From Eleusine coracana subsp. coracana (taxonomy: Eukaryota; Streptophyta; Magnoliopsida; Poales; Poaceae): a stretch of 64,000 bases of DNA. A program made the translations under genes and the position numbers. The stretch covers positions 40,050,658-40,114,657 of the forward strand of contig CM064433.1 in NCBI GenBank assembly GCA_032690845.1, in the 5' to 3' direction. The notes under the pieces are model-generated. The model was not told the origin of the DNA. It worked only from the letters and a program-made list of their open reading frames with translations, and ran no database searches. This document shows positions 22,293 through 33,955 of this stretch, piece by piece (position 1 is the stretch's first letter; each line of letters starts with the position of its first letter).

Positions 22293-24513
22293 ATGGCTGC
22301 CCCGGACCCGGGCTCCGGAGTGGTCGCAGACGACTCGGAGGACTACTCTCCGGAGGTCACCGTGGTCCGCTTCGACCCGCCGCTCCCTCTCCTTCGCGCG
22401 CCCGTTCCCTCCTCCCGCGCCCCCGGCGGCGAGGGCCCCGTCCTCGCCTTCCGCGACGCCGCGAGCTGGCAAGCCGCATGGGACGCTGCCGAGGCCAGCC
22501 TCATCACCCAGTGCGAGGTAATTCCCTCCTTCCCTTCTCGACCATTCGCGCATTGTGAAAGCGATGATGATGAGCTTTGCGGCACCTGGACGAAAGGCAA
22601 ATTTCTTGCGCGGCTTAGAAATGTGGCCATGCGAGCACCTGCGAGATTAGTTCAACGTGTATTCCGTAGATTGTTTCGAAATATGTGGTTTGTTTGTTTT
22701 GTGAGTTTGATGGCGGAGGCATATGCGGCTATGATTAACACTTGATGCCTTGTCTAATGTCTGTGAATATGGTAGTGTTTGTCCAGCTGGCCGAGTGGCC
22801 TTGCGCTAGCTATGCGAGGCAATAAGTTAAGCAGCTGCAGACATCAAAGAGAGCAAACCAGCTCCTGGCTACTGGAGATCAGTAGTTGGGGTTGACAATG
22901 CTCCTACATCGTACTTGTATGTTTCATGTCTGATTTTATTCTTGTGAAGTTGTGGAATGCCTGCTATGTACTTATGTTATCAGTAAAATTAGGCGAGTTA
23001 ATCTTATACCAGTGGACTGGTTTTTGTGCTTAATTTTGTTCTTCCTTACAGCATTTGCACAATGTCGTTATCAACTTATTATAGCTGTCTGAACTAGCAT
23101 TCTTTTATCCTTCTATGCATTGTGAGAATTGATTTAGCCTGGCAATGATCGCCGTGTGTGTGGGTATGCTGTGCCTTACTGAAAAACAGGCTTCAGTGCC
23201 ATTTTAGCCCATAACTCCTCTGATCTAATAATACATATGCAACACTATACAATTATACATTTTTAATCAGGTGAGTCATGCTTTCTGTTGTTGTTTCATT
23301 TAATGTCCTCAACTATACATGAGACTTATGTTCCCTTCGTCTTACTCTCTTAAGCAAAAAAAAGTTAAATTCTCTCCTATTCTGTCTAAAATGTTGTGAA
23401 TCATTAGTTTCATCCAAAGTATTTTCCTTTTACCTTTTATCTTTCATTCTTAGAAGGAACTTGATTACCATTGCAGCTGGCCGAGTTGGCTGGCTCTAGT
23501 TCTGCCAGTCAATAAGTAAAACAGCTGCATACATTAAAGAGAGCAAACCAGCTCATGGCTGCTTAACTTTAGCAGCTGTGGTTGACACTGCTCCACAATG
23601 CCCTCCAGTTTTGTTGTAGATTACTCCGGTGGTTGGTGATTTTGCTTGTAATATATGTTTCAAAAACTGAGCTAGATCAAGAATTCATGATTTGGCACAG
23701 AGGGACATGGGGAGAATAACTCTATTTGAAAAGCACTGTCTCTGATTTAATGATATTTCCATATGATATCAGACTTTGTAAAGTATCTGCATTCTCTAGC
23801 AAACAGTATAATACTATAATATATCGAAGCAAGCATTGCATGACTTAAGTACATGTTGATAAATGATCCTATATGTAATTTCAAAGTGTCTCAGATCTAT
23901 GGTGCCTTGGAACACACTTAAAAATACTAATTGCAAGTGTCTATATGATGCATTTCCTTCAGTGATACTATTGTTTCCTGAAAAGCTGAATTAATAGTTA
24001 ATTTGTGTTGCATAAGCATAACTCGTTTTTGCTTTAGTAGCGTGTTCTTGCTTCTGTTTCATATGGTAAGTTTTTAACCCCTAAAATGCAATAAACAAGA
24101 TGTTGATGCTTACTTTGCAGGCTGGTGCACGATCAGGTTGTTCAATCACCGCATCACGCAAATGCAAGCCCCCATGGTGGAAAGGCTTGTTTGGAGCTGC
24201 ACCCATGGATTATCAAGAAAGGGAAGCATGTGAGGAGCGAGAGATGGCGGCTTGTCTCGAGGCTGCAAAGGAGGCCTGCAACAAGTTTGCAAAGGAAAAA
24301 TGCATTGAACCATTCCGAGATGCAAGGATTGCTTCCGATGGTTTACTAGAAAATTCAGATTTGATCGTTTGGGATTCTGGCAAACCATCATCAGCATCAT
24401 TGTCTGTTCTGAGTAGTCAGCGCCCAATCAATCTTGATCCTGGTGTGGCAAACTACAAGGGAGGTGACTTGCTAGATAGCTTGTCATCAAAAGACAACAA
24501 TAAGTCTGGATGA
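22293..24513 (+). CDS. Two-exon gene of unknown function, 205 residues
   Basis: Exon 1 is 22293-22517 (75 codons, GC-rich, ATG in the context CCGATGGC, ending QCE before GTAATT). Exon 2 is 24121-24513 (130 codons plus TGA, after TACTTTGCAG). The join is in phase 0 and the 1.6 kb intron obeys GT-AG. The protein starts acidic (MAAPDPGSGVVADDSEDY). A Trp-containing stretch follows (AASWQAAWDAAEASL), then a basic CKPPWWKGLFG, then a helix with four cysteines at exact eight-residue steps (CEEREMAACLEAAKEACNKFAKEKC), and a Ser-rich tail. No signal peptide or membrane segment is visible. I do not recognise a named family. The splice sites, promoter motifs and GC gradient argue for a real plant gene. 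Confidence 0.75.
22784..22906 (+). repeat. Intronic repeat, copy 1
   Basis: Starts CAGCTGGCCGAGTGGCC and ends GTTGACAATGCTCCT. It is repeated at 23474-23595 with roughly 75-80% identity by eye. TGGCCGAGTGG fits a tRNA A-box, and GGGGTTGACAATG is a weak B-box-like string, so it may be a tRNA-derived SINE piece. Alternatively it is an intron segment duplicated locally. Confidence 0.6.
23474..23595 (+). repeat. Intronic repeat, copy 2
   Basis: Second copy of the unit at 22784-22906, in the same orientation and 690 bp downstream. The best conserved block is AAAGAGAGCAAACCAGCTC. It is preceded by CATTGCAG, which could act as a splice acceptor, so a skipped exon is also possible. Confidence 0.6.
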
Positions 24514-25995
24514 CAACTGCAAAAATCTTATAGTGGGGACATCATGTTGGAGTTCACAAAGAGATCTATCAATGAGGTCTGAGGGTGGTGGTTTCATGCC
24601 ATGTTGGCGGTTCGTTACTGAAACTGGTTCAATGGTCTGGTCCGAGCCTGTGAAGAATAAATTTCTTGAGATAGACTCAGAATAGGTTGTGAATGCCCAA
24701 GAGAACAAACATAGAGTTTACCTCTGTGTTTCATGGCGGGACAACACTACATTCATAATGCTTTTGTACGCCAGTTGCTGATGGATTTTTGTAATTACCT
24801 ATGTTTACTTCTTTTATCTACTCCATTTATAAAATTCTGCTGGGGAGGGAGTACAGTTTTTTACCTGAGCCTGTACAGTCTGTACATTGTTTATGAATTG
24901 TTGATGAGATGCATTGTTATGTGAATATGGATTTTCACAGCTTGTAGTTCAGTGTAACAAATTCAACATTCAAGACTAGTTGCTGAGTTGTGTATATTGT
25001 TTTTTATCAAAAGGCCAGTGGTGTAGGTTGTGTATTGTGATGTAGCACAAGCTATGAAGGAATTGGTAACTGACTTTCTGGCAACACTTAGATGCTATAC
25101 ATCTGGATCATGTCAAAGTTTTGCTTTTGTAGTTCAAGGCGCAGATTTGTTGTGGCACCGTAATCTGGATGATTTTTGCTACATATTTCTATCTTTTTGA
25201 CTAAATGTTACTCGTATATAGCTGCTACTGTTTCATAGTCTGCATATATGAACGGAGATGAAATTGTCTGGCACCTTGAGCTCATGAGGAACTCGTTGCC
25301 TTGTTTCTGCTCGAGTAACATCATTGTCACATGCCTCTCAAAAAAAAAATTGTAACATGCCTCATGACCAGATGCTGCTGGCTCGTCATTTCCTCTGTTC
25401 AGTTCAGCCTGCTCTGAATGTTGGTGATGGATGTGGATGAAAAAAACCCACGACAATGGAGAGCTGAGAACACATGCGGGCCGTGACAGGGGACGGAGGG
25501 AGGTGGTGTGACATGAGATTGTCAGTGCAACCGGCGATGGGGATGATAGAATCCCAGGCGGTTCCCTGGCCTGATCTGCCGTCGGGGATGCTCCCCAAGG
25601 TCCCAACACCAACGCAAGTACGCAGCCGTGCCCATATGCATCACTGACGAAAAATCTGTTAGTTGGCTCGATCGCAACTTGGCAACAAACTGCCGTCGAA
25701 ATGCGAAAACAAAAGATTTTTAAAGCATCTCAATATCTGTCAACAAACTACTCAGAGGATCTGTGAGCGTGACATATACTGTACTATCTCAATATCTGCG
25801 ATACAAAAGCTCTGCTCTCTATTTTAAAGCATATCGTGTTTCTGAACCATCGCGCACCTTTTTCTCCCGTGTCACCTCTTCCTCTTGGCTATTGGTAGTA
25901 CGAAAGAGCAAAAGTCATGGATAATCTTTCTGCCCGTCTGCCGTCTTCTTTCTACTGCCTCACATTCTCGTGCACACACATTTTGAGACCTCTCA

Positions 25996-26147
25996 CTCTC
26001 TCTCTCTCTCTCTCTCCCATCCTCCGGCAGCGGCATCTCTCTCTCTCCCATCCTCCGGCAGCGGCGCCATAGATGGCCGTGCCGTTCTGTGCTGTCTCGT
26101 TTGTTGTGCAATACAGTCCCTGTAAAAATGGAGAGAGAGAGAGAGAG
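25996..26147. repeat. CT/GA microsatellites and a local duplication
   Basis: A 21 bp CT run (25996-26016) leads into CCCATCCTCCGGCAGCGGC. The same CT-plus-tail unit repeats at about 26040-26065. A GA run follows at 26131-26147. Replication slippage is the likely origin. Confidence 0.85.
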
Positions 26148-26742
26148 GCCGCTCGAAAGGCCCGGGGCCCACAGCTAGGGCTCTCCCGTGTGTCTGTCTG
26201 CTCGTCGTCGGCGAGTCTCGTGCATGCGTGTGTCCCAGTCAAAGGCGGGCTCGGGTCCCCATGTCGACCCTGCAGTGCATGCAGCCTTGCCTGTCCCTTC
26301 CGGGCGGCGGCAGCGTGGGAATGGGATCGTAAAATACAACGGCTCTACATAACAGTGTTTACACATGCATGTTACAGCGCCTGAAAAGAAAGTTTCAAGG
26401 AGATTCATGTCGATTAATGGTTGAACCAGATTCCATAAAGAAATTTCCAAGGATGACACTAGGCAAGCACAACAAAGCAACACGTGTTCCTAACCATTAC
26501 CAATGCGAGTTTCAAAAAAATAAAAAACATTACCAATGCGTCAAGGGAGTCTTGATACTGATGAATCGGATTATACTACCATAGAGCTTAGATGGTGGTG
26601 TGTTTTGGAGTGATTACCCCGAAGCCCATTGTTCCAGATCTTTTGCTGTATCGCGTGACAGACAGCGGCACGATTATTTATCTAGGCAGTGAACGAGCCT
26701 GCCCGTCTAGCAAAAGAACAAGTGTTGTAGGGTTGGCAGTTT

Positions 26743-26793
26743 GGCACTCCCTAGGACCTACACACACCGAACTGTTCGATCCTAGGGAGTGCC
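26743..26793. other. Perfect 14 bp inverted repeat (hairpin)
   Basis: GGCACTCCCTAGGA (26743-26756) and its exact reverse complement TCCTAGGGAGTGCC (26780-26793) are separated by 23 bases. Each arm also contains the six-base palindrome CCTAGG. There is no T-run after it, so it is not a Pol III terminator. The arms are short for a microRNA precursor. Confidence 0.7.
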
Positions 26794-27207
26794 CATTATT
26801 CCAAAATTGGTGTTCTTGCTCGCTGTCAGATGAGTTATCTACAGCATCAGACATGGAGGCATGGTCTCAACATTGTCTCGCACTCAAAGACAGAGCTTTT
26901 GATTCCTCAACCTGCACGTGAAGAAGGGGAGTTCTGAACATTTCTCCACTTTAATTTCTCATGCCGTTCCAGTTACTGTTGCTATCAGGAAGTCGAAATT
27001 GTCTGAAAAATCAGGATACTACCGGACAAGCTCAATACAATGCCGAAGGATTAAAGATCACTCTTGATGTCTGAATTGTGGGTCAGCATTCAACAATCTA
27101 TACCAATAATCTCTCCGTTTCAAACATCTATCCCTTACAAACCATGTACTAATACAAATTTCAGGAGTAATGATAACCTCCTAAAGACAACTAGCTCTTT
27201 TTCCACT

Positions 27208-30166
27208 CTAGTAGTAGTTCAGGAGGCTGCCACTGCTGACGACGTTGCCATTGCAAGGGAAGCAGCCGCAGGCGGCGGCGACGTCACTCCCCGGCAGGTG
27301 GCGGTGGTGGGTGGTGGCCTTGAGCCGCCGGACATTGTCGGCGGCTCGCCGGAGCTGCTGCAGGTGCTGCGTCTGCGCGGTGGCGCGCCACTCCTCGGCG
27401 CGGCGGTGCACGGTGCTCATCCGCCGCATCAGCTTCTCCTCAAGGTTCGACCGCATCTTCTGAATCTTCACCTGATGAGAACACCGAAGCAAATGTCACC
27501 ACAACTTTGACTGAAAACTTGTTCAGATGACCAACCAACGTATGCAGTATGCGTTGCGCGATGCACCATGGAATGGAGGGAAAACGTTTCAAAGTTTGAA
27601 TTAGTGTCTGTACTGGCATGCAGAGATTAACATTGGTAGTAGAGTACTAGTAGATTAGTACCACAAAACATCATAATGTCACTGCACATGGTCTGATCTA
27701 ACATTATGGTTAAGAGGATATGCTATCGGTCAGCGCTCACGGATCGAAGTCTTTCACATGGTTTTTAGAATGGCAAACCCATTCTACGAATTACAAGGGC
27801 AGCGAGAGCTGTGGTTGTTAAAAAGGAGTGAGTGGCATAGAAAGCAATGAACAACAATCATACTTTCCACCATTCGAAACAGAGCGGATTAGCCGAGGGA
27901 AATGAAGGTACTAGTAGCAGACAAGTATTTGCTGTTGGAGGCTGTCGAGGTGAACAAACATTAGCAATGACAGGGCTGTGATCTGATCCCAACCTTCTAC
28001 CATTTCTACGTAGTTTACAATTCTGAAGCTTTTTGATGTTCGGAAAAATTCGCGGGTTTTTGTCAGTAAGCCTGAATTAAGTCACATGGTTCCAGAAGAA
28101 TGGTCCCAAAGTGTGCTGACACAGTGACCATTATGAGCTCACAATTCGATGTGTTAAGTGTGAACTTGATGCAATATAAAAAGTTTGAAACCGATATGGA
28201 GCAGCTGAATTTAAAACTTTGCTCAGTTTGCTGTTATACTGGCCATATCGATTTAAAACTTCGCCATCGTAATGAGGAAAGATTGCTATTCTTATTCCAG
28301 AGATTGGGACTACTAACCAACTGTGAGGGCAATATAACAGCTATCAGAAATGGTCACCTATCTTTCCTAGTATAGTAAAATGTGCAATTTCAGCTTAAAC
28401 GATAAGAGAACAGAAACGGTGCTACAGATTATGATGTCATATCAACCACATGAATTAGTTAAATGTATGACATTTTCTACTGGATGTCGCAGTTAGGAAT
28501 ATCAAAATTTACCATGAATTCTGGAAAAAATGGATTTCTTTGACTCTTACCTCCAGCTTCCTGGATTGTGCTTCAGCCTTGGCACTCTCCAGGTTAATCC
28601 AAGCCTGAATCTTCGCTTCTTCCCTCTGGTACCTAGTTCATCAAACGGAACACCATATATATAGATAAATACAACAGACTGAACCATAGGTCATCATCTC
28701 ACTCCTAATCCTTGTTCCAAAAATGCAATGTAAAATGTGAATCGTGGGCACACCTGATGCAGCTCTTGGCCCGGTCATCGTCCTCCCACCTGCAATCCCC
28801 GCCGCCGCCGCGTCTATCGCACTGCAGTCCGGCGCCATTGCTGGCGCCGGCGGTGCTGGCCTCGAAGTGCCGGAGGCTCTTGGACACCTCCTCTTCCTCC
28901 TCCTCCTTGGAGTTCCAGTTCACGAGCATGGCGTCGAACCGCTTGCCCAGGTCGAGCTTGGCGAGGTGGCAGTCCGCCAGCTCCGAGATGTCCATCCCGC
29001 CGCCGGCGTACGGCACCAGCGGGCCCGACCGGTCCGCCGGTGTGTTGTGCCGCGCCGGGGACGCGCTCTTGACCGGCGTGTGGCACCTCGTCGTCGTGGA
29101 GCTGCCCAGCGGCGTCATCTCCGTGCCGGCGTCCTTCCGGTGGTCCGCCGCCGCCGCGCCGCCGCCCTTCGCCGCCGGCAGCGCGCAGTAGGAGCTCTGG
29201 AACACGAAGCTCTCCTTGGACGGCTCCTCGTTGTCAGTGAACTTGTCTGCAACACAAATCCAGCATCACGCAAATCAACATTTGCAAACTATAGTAACAA
29301 ATTCCCGTGGTAAAATTTCTTGAAAAAAATTGAAGAACACGAAATCCCTGCGACGGGGAATAAAAATCTCACCTTTGAGGAACACTTCCGCCGGCGTCGT
29401 GTACAGCGAGAGCGCGTGGGCATCGGCGAGCGCATCAACCGACCTTCGAACCATCACCGGCGCCCTCTTCTCCTCCTCGCCGCCGCCGGCGCCGGCTCGC
29501 TGACCCATCCCGCCGCTGCGCTGCCTGGAGAAAGCGGCCTTGCCATGGTCGGAGTCCGACGACTGGCGCAGCCACTTCTCGGCGTCCTCCCACTTGGACG
29601 GCACCGACCTCCTGGGCGCGACGAGCTGGTTATGGTGCGCGGGGCTCGTGAAGAACTGCAATGGCCGGCCCGGCGTCGCCGGGACGACGACCTGCTGGTG
29701 GTCCCCGCGTCGCCGCTGCGCCGAGGCGGCGGACGAGGACGACGAGGAGGTGGAGGAGGCCTCGTGGTGGCGGCCGTGGCCGTTGCTGCTGCTGCTCCTG
29801 GCCATGGTCGCCATGGGATTGGGAAAGGAGGAGCGCGCGAACTCGGAGGGCTCCTTCAGGTTCAGGCTGCCGAGCGAGTCACTGAATGTGGCCCCGAATG
29901 AGTTCCTCCCTCCTCCTCCTACTCTTTCTCCTCCAGCTGCGGCTGTATCAGCTCCTACTCCATGGAATGAGTTCTGCAACAAATCAATTGGGCAAGAGAA
30001 AATGTGTGTGAACGGGATTTGAGGAGAAGAACGTCAAGAAACTGCTCTGTAGTTGGGTTTGTTCGATGAACAGAGCAATGGTGAGATGGAGTGTGGCACG
30101 TACTCTTCTTGTAGAGGGCAAGGTTGAAGAAGGCTTCAGGTACGGGTAAGAGGACTTGAGCTCCAT
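27208..30166 (-). CDS. Remorin family protein, 500 residues, five exons
   Basis: Exons on the minus strand: 30166-30104, 29973-29373, 29246-28754, 28632-28551 and 27471-27208. All introns obey GT-AG and the lengths sum to 1503 bp (500 codons plus stop). The start is the ATG at 30166 (MELKSSYPYLKPSSTLPSTR). Residues 1 to about 375 are Ser/Gly/Ala-rich and look disordered, with short conserved bits such as DSLGSLNLKEPSEFA and SKWEDAEKWL. The remorin C domain spans about 378-485. It is a coiled coil with REEAKIQAWINLESAKAEAQ across exon 4 and EKLMRRMSTVHRRAEEWRAT in exon 5. The protein ends with CGCFPC, the cysteine-rich tail that in remorins is S-acylated and anchors them to plasma-membrane nanodomains. 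Remorins affect plasmodesmata, immunity and symbiosis. The long N-terminus suggests one of the large-remorin subgroups; the subgroup is not certain. Confidence 0.93.
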
Positions 30167-33100
30167 GGTAGAAGTGTTTGTACCCAGATGTGAACTCCAG
30201 TCCACAGTGACTGAGCTTTACTTGCTTCCGCTGATAAGTGTCCTCTTTGAGTGTGAAACACACAGGACAGGTCTCTTGTTTACATTTAATCCAGCTTATT
30301 GTGTGGGCATGTGTGGCCTATGATCAGGAGGTCCCTGCTCTGAATCCTACTAAATGATGGTTAGTCATCGGTAATAATACCCTGTCATACTACCCTACAA
30401 ACACTAGCTGTAAAATACTGCCAACGTACCGGAGGTCCCTGGCCTGAACTTTACTGTTGCAGAAGAGAAGGATCCTATGGGCAAGAGGATGTGTTCTGAG
30501 TGTATTTAAAACGTCATCCATTTGTTTATTTTTAATTTCTTTAATCCCATAATGTCCACTGCAAGTCAGTTTTTACAGCAAAGTTGTTTTGACGCTTTTC
30601 TTCACTCGCTCTGTGCAAGCCGGTTCATGCCGACGGCTGTTCTGTTCTGGCAGGCGGCTTCCATCATTTACCCTTGCTGACCTATTCTACTGTTGCTTGT
30701 TTGGGCAGGTTCGTCGGCGCACTCAACTTGGACTCTTGGAGCCTCTTGAATTCAACAGTTAAAACTTTTGAGCTGCCGGGCAAAGGTGCCATCATTTATG
30801 TACCACATGAAAAGTATCACAAAAAGGGCTTGTCTGCTGAACAAGATCACATTTGTCACGTTCAGTGATTGGTACATTTAAATGACCCTCTTTCAGCACC
30901 GTCCGAAACCAACGAAGTGATGCCTAAATTTCAGTTGTATGCATCCAGTGCTCGTAGACAGTAACATACAGATGAGAGTATTCGAGTACCCTCTCAATCT
31001 TGTAAACTGATGGCTTCTTTTGCGATCAACAGACTCCAACTATGTCTTTCTGCAGTCAGTGTTTATAATCGAGATTGGCATGTGTCAAACAGGAAAACCA
31101 TCCTCAAACAAGTGAGGAATTTCTTTCTGCACTGTAAAAGAGCAGCTAGTGTTTACAGTCGTGATTTCTTTCTGCAGTCAGTGTTTCCATTTTTGGGACT
31201 GTAAAAGAGCTCTAAATTCTGGTCAGAATCCTAATCACGGTAGTGCCCGAGCTAACGCAATGGGCCAACAAACTGTCAGAAACTGATCAGAAAAGATGTT
31301 TTTTCTTACTGAGCACGCATTACGTTATTAAGAGGAAAGCCAAAAAAGATGCTGCAGGAAAGATGAATAAGAGTTTAGTTATATCCATAATTTCTACTGC
31401 AGCTGCTAATCTGCCATACCTCTGATAATCAGACATGTACTGTACTGTCATATTTGTTTGCCGACGTTGTCACGTTGGAGTATTGGACCAATATAACTTC
31501 TGGGGAAGCTTTTCTTTCCTCAGATCATTTGCAGCTGCATTATACGGAAGAGGTGCCGACGTTTTACATTGTTTTAATAAGATGAGCTGAAGTTTTAATT
31601 ATTCAATAGGGTTAGGGTTATATAATAAAAAAACGTAAATTCATTAATTAATAATGCAATTACGAAGCTACCTTTAAACCACGGAGAAAATACCTTCAAA
31701 CAACCAATATTATTATTATTCCAGATTTTTTGCTAGACTTACTGAGTAACCAGACATTATGTGTTGGCATGCAAATATTGAGATGACTTCTGTAAAATAA
31801 AAAACCAAAAGCACATGATCTCTGAAACAAAATGATTCATATCGCTGCCTCTTAGTTCAGCAGTTCAGCTATTAACTCTAATCACCTTCCTACAAATCAG
31901 ATAAAATGCCTGAATAGGCCGGGATTTTGTCAGAAAGTTGACTAGAAACGATGCCACAGCAAATAATCCAAAAGTTCATATTTCTACTGTATCTTCGTTC
32001 TCAGCCTGTGTGTGGGACTGTGGCCTGTGGGTCTAGGCAAACATTCAGATGGCAGCAATGCTCTGATGATCACCCATTTACTGCGTTCGATTCGACCGTA
32101 TACCTTGATATTGGACCAGTGCATTCTGAATCACTGGGAAACCTTCAGTTTCTCCGTTTGGTGTGATGTTGCAGTAAAGCTGTATTCGTCATTACTACTA
32201 GGCGATCGGGGCCGTAAACGAGTGAAAGCTAGTACTGAATGATCCTCGGCTAACACATTTTGGTCTCTGGTTTTTGCCATCTCTGAATCAAGCCCTCTGG
32301 TTGCCGTGCAGGTCAACACATGATGTTACTTTGCTAGGACTATAGGACCGATGGCCCTTTGGATTCATGCATGAATCGTTGTCTTGCTGCATTGGCAAAT
32401 TGTATATTTTCACTAGCATGTACAAGTAATAACACTCTCAAAATGGAGACAGACAGCTACGAGAAACACTTTTGGCTCTAGAATAACGCAAAAGAAGAGT
32501 TCATAGCCGGTAACAATCCATGTGAAAATCTTTCTCAAGGATCTGAAACAGCGACCGTTTTCAGTCATTCATTGGCCCTGGAAACATTCAGAAGACATTG
32601 GGCATGGATCGCTCCAAACTCTAAACTGACTTTTCTTGCATGAACAGTTGCGAACGTCGCACCGCACAGCGGTCCTCGCAGCGTTCTCCATTGTTTTGTA
32701 GCTTCCTCTGCCCCCCATGCAAGTCGGAGGCGTGCATCGCATGGTCGGCCCATTCGCCATGGTGGTTCAGGGAAGAAAAAGTGCTCGTGACAAAAAGCCT
32801 CGTTAGCCGGCGAAGGCATCCCGCTGCAGAAGGCGGACGGCATCGCTAGCCGGCGAGCTATGCAGGCAGGGCCTGGTCCCCTGCCCGGCTTCCGCGCAGT
32901 TATTCAGTTTCGTCAGAGCAAAGCAAAGCAAAGCAAAGCCGTCGTTGACGATCGAGGAGCTTCCTGATCGCGTTTTGCGCGCGCCCTGTTCTTCTTGGCT
33001 ACCACGAGTAGGGTCTTCTAGGTTTCTTCAGAATTCTTTTGCTTTTTCTTTTTTTACTTAACTGGCTTGGCACGTTATTATACATTTTTCCTATTTGGAT

Positions 33101-33306
33101 TATTGTACCAGACTGGCTCAGTAATCCATTTAAATGCTAGCTTCGTCACGCTGAGATTATGATTATGAACATCATGAGCATGGACTCCAGAAGATGGCAT
33201 CCCAGGCCAACATCGAGATGATGTGATGACGATGGATTATGTTGCAAATCCCCAATTACGTACTTTCCGTTTTCGGCCTTCGAAAGCGGACAACAATTAT
33301 TTCGGC
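30167..33306. other. Remorin upstream region and intergenic DNA
   Basis: The first several hundred bases above 30166 hold the remorin 5' leader and promoter; no convincing TATA box was found. The rest is ordinary intergenic sequence with only short open frames. A (GCAAA)4 microsatellite lies at 32918-32937. Nothing else is supported. Confidence 0.4.
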
Positions 33307-33407
33307 GGTAGCCCGCTTTCAGCACAAGTGAGAAAACTGCAAGCTAAATGTTTGTGGGCTTAGCCCATTGCCACTGCAAAGGCCGAAGCCCCGCCCCTCT
33401 TTGACGC

Positions 33408-33955
33408 TAGTGCTGTCCAACAAGCCCGTGTCCCGTGGGCCGGTCCAAAGCAAGCAAAAAAAACCCGGCACGATCCGGCACGGCCCGAAATATTTTCATG
33501 TCGGTCCGGCCCGGCACGAGGCCACGTGTCATGTTTGGGCCGTCACTCGAGCCCACGGGCTAGCACGGTATGGTCCGTTTAGTGTTATTAAAAATAGAAA
33601 AAATACTTTAACTCTGAATAAAAACAATACAGTGGTCTGGTGGTAAGTAAACAGCCTTGAATAAGGGAGGTTTTAAGTTCAAATCCCACTTCCTGTTCAA
33701 TTTTTACTCATTTTCCTCACTTCAATTATAAATGGATTGCTAAAGGATTAGTGGGCCGTCATTCTAGCGAGCCTAACGGGCCGGTCTGGCACGATTACTC
33801 CAATTCATGCTGGACCGTGGGCTAATGTCTGGACACGTGGGCCGGCATGACACGGCTCAAAATTAATTATGTATCATGCCGACCCAAAATTAATTGGACC
33901 GAGCTAATTCGTGCCTGGGCCGTGCCGTGCCGGACGGCCCAGTTGGACAGCTTTA
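33408..33955. mobile_element. hAT-type MITE with 8 bp target duplication
   Basis: 548 bp. The left end is TAGTGCTGTCCAAC, and the right end on the other strand is TAAAGCTGTCCAAC. The subterminal regions are rich in GGCACG/CGTGCC and GGCCCG blocks on both sides. It is flanked by TTTGACGC at 33400-33407 and 33956-33963, a perfect 8 bp duplication typical of hAT elements. The uninterrupted neighbouring duplicate reads TCTGACGCTAAAG at this place, confirming the empty site. No transposase frame is present. Confidence 0.9.
33633..33690 (+). other. tRNA-like segment inside the hAT MITE
   Basis: GTGGTCTGGTGGTAAG resembles a tRNA A-box region, and GGTTTTAAGTTCAAATCCCA, about 43 bases on, resembles a B-box/T-arm (consensus GGTTCGANNCC). 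The cloverleaf stems do not close, so it is a tRNA-derived relic rather than a tRNA gene. Confidence 0.45.

Larger units (their letters stand above)
24514..27207. other. Intergenic between convergent genes
   Basis: Contains the 3' untranslated region of the two-exon gene (AATAAATTT near 24657 is a possible poly-A signal) and, at the right edge, the 3' end of the convergent remorin gene. Between them are simple repeats (25996-26147), a 14 bp inverted repeat (26743-26793) and a 109-codon open frame (26592-26921) without recognisable similarity. No other gene is supported. Confidence 0.45.

Noticed and set aside
22173..22630. Minus-strand frames opposite exon 1 of the unknown gene
   Set aside because: High GC content removes stop codons on both strands; splice sites and promoter motifs support only the plus-strand gene.
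26592..26921. 109-codon frame as a small gene
   Set aside because: No domain, no clear start context and an internal inverted repeat; left as unassigned.
28744..29901. Long plus-strand frames of 159-193 codons
   Set aside because: They are the opposite-strand shadows of the GC-rich remorin exons 2 and 3.
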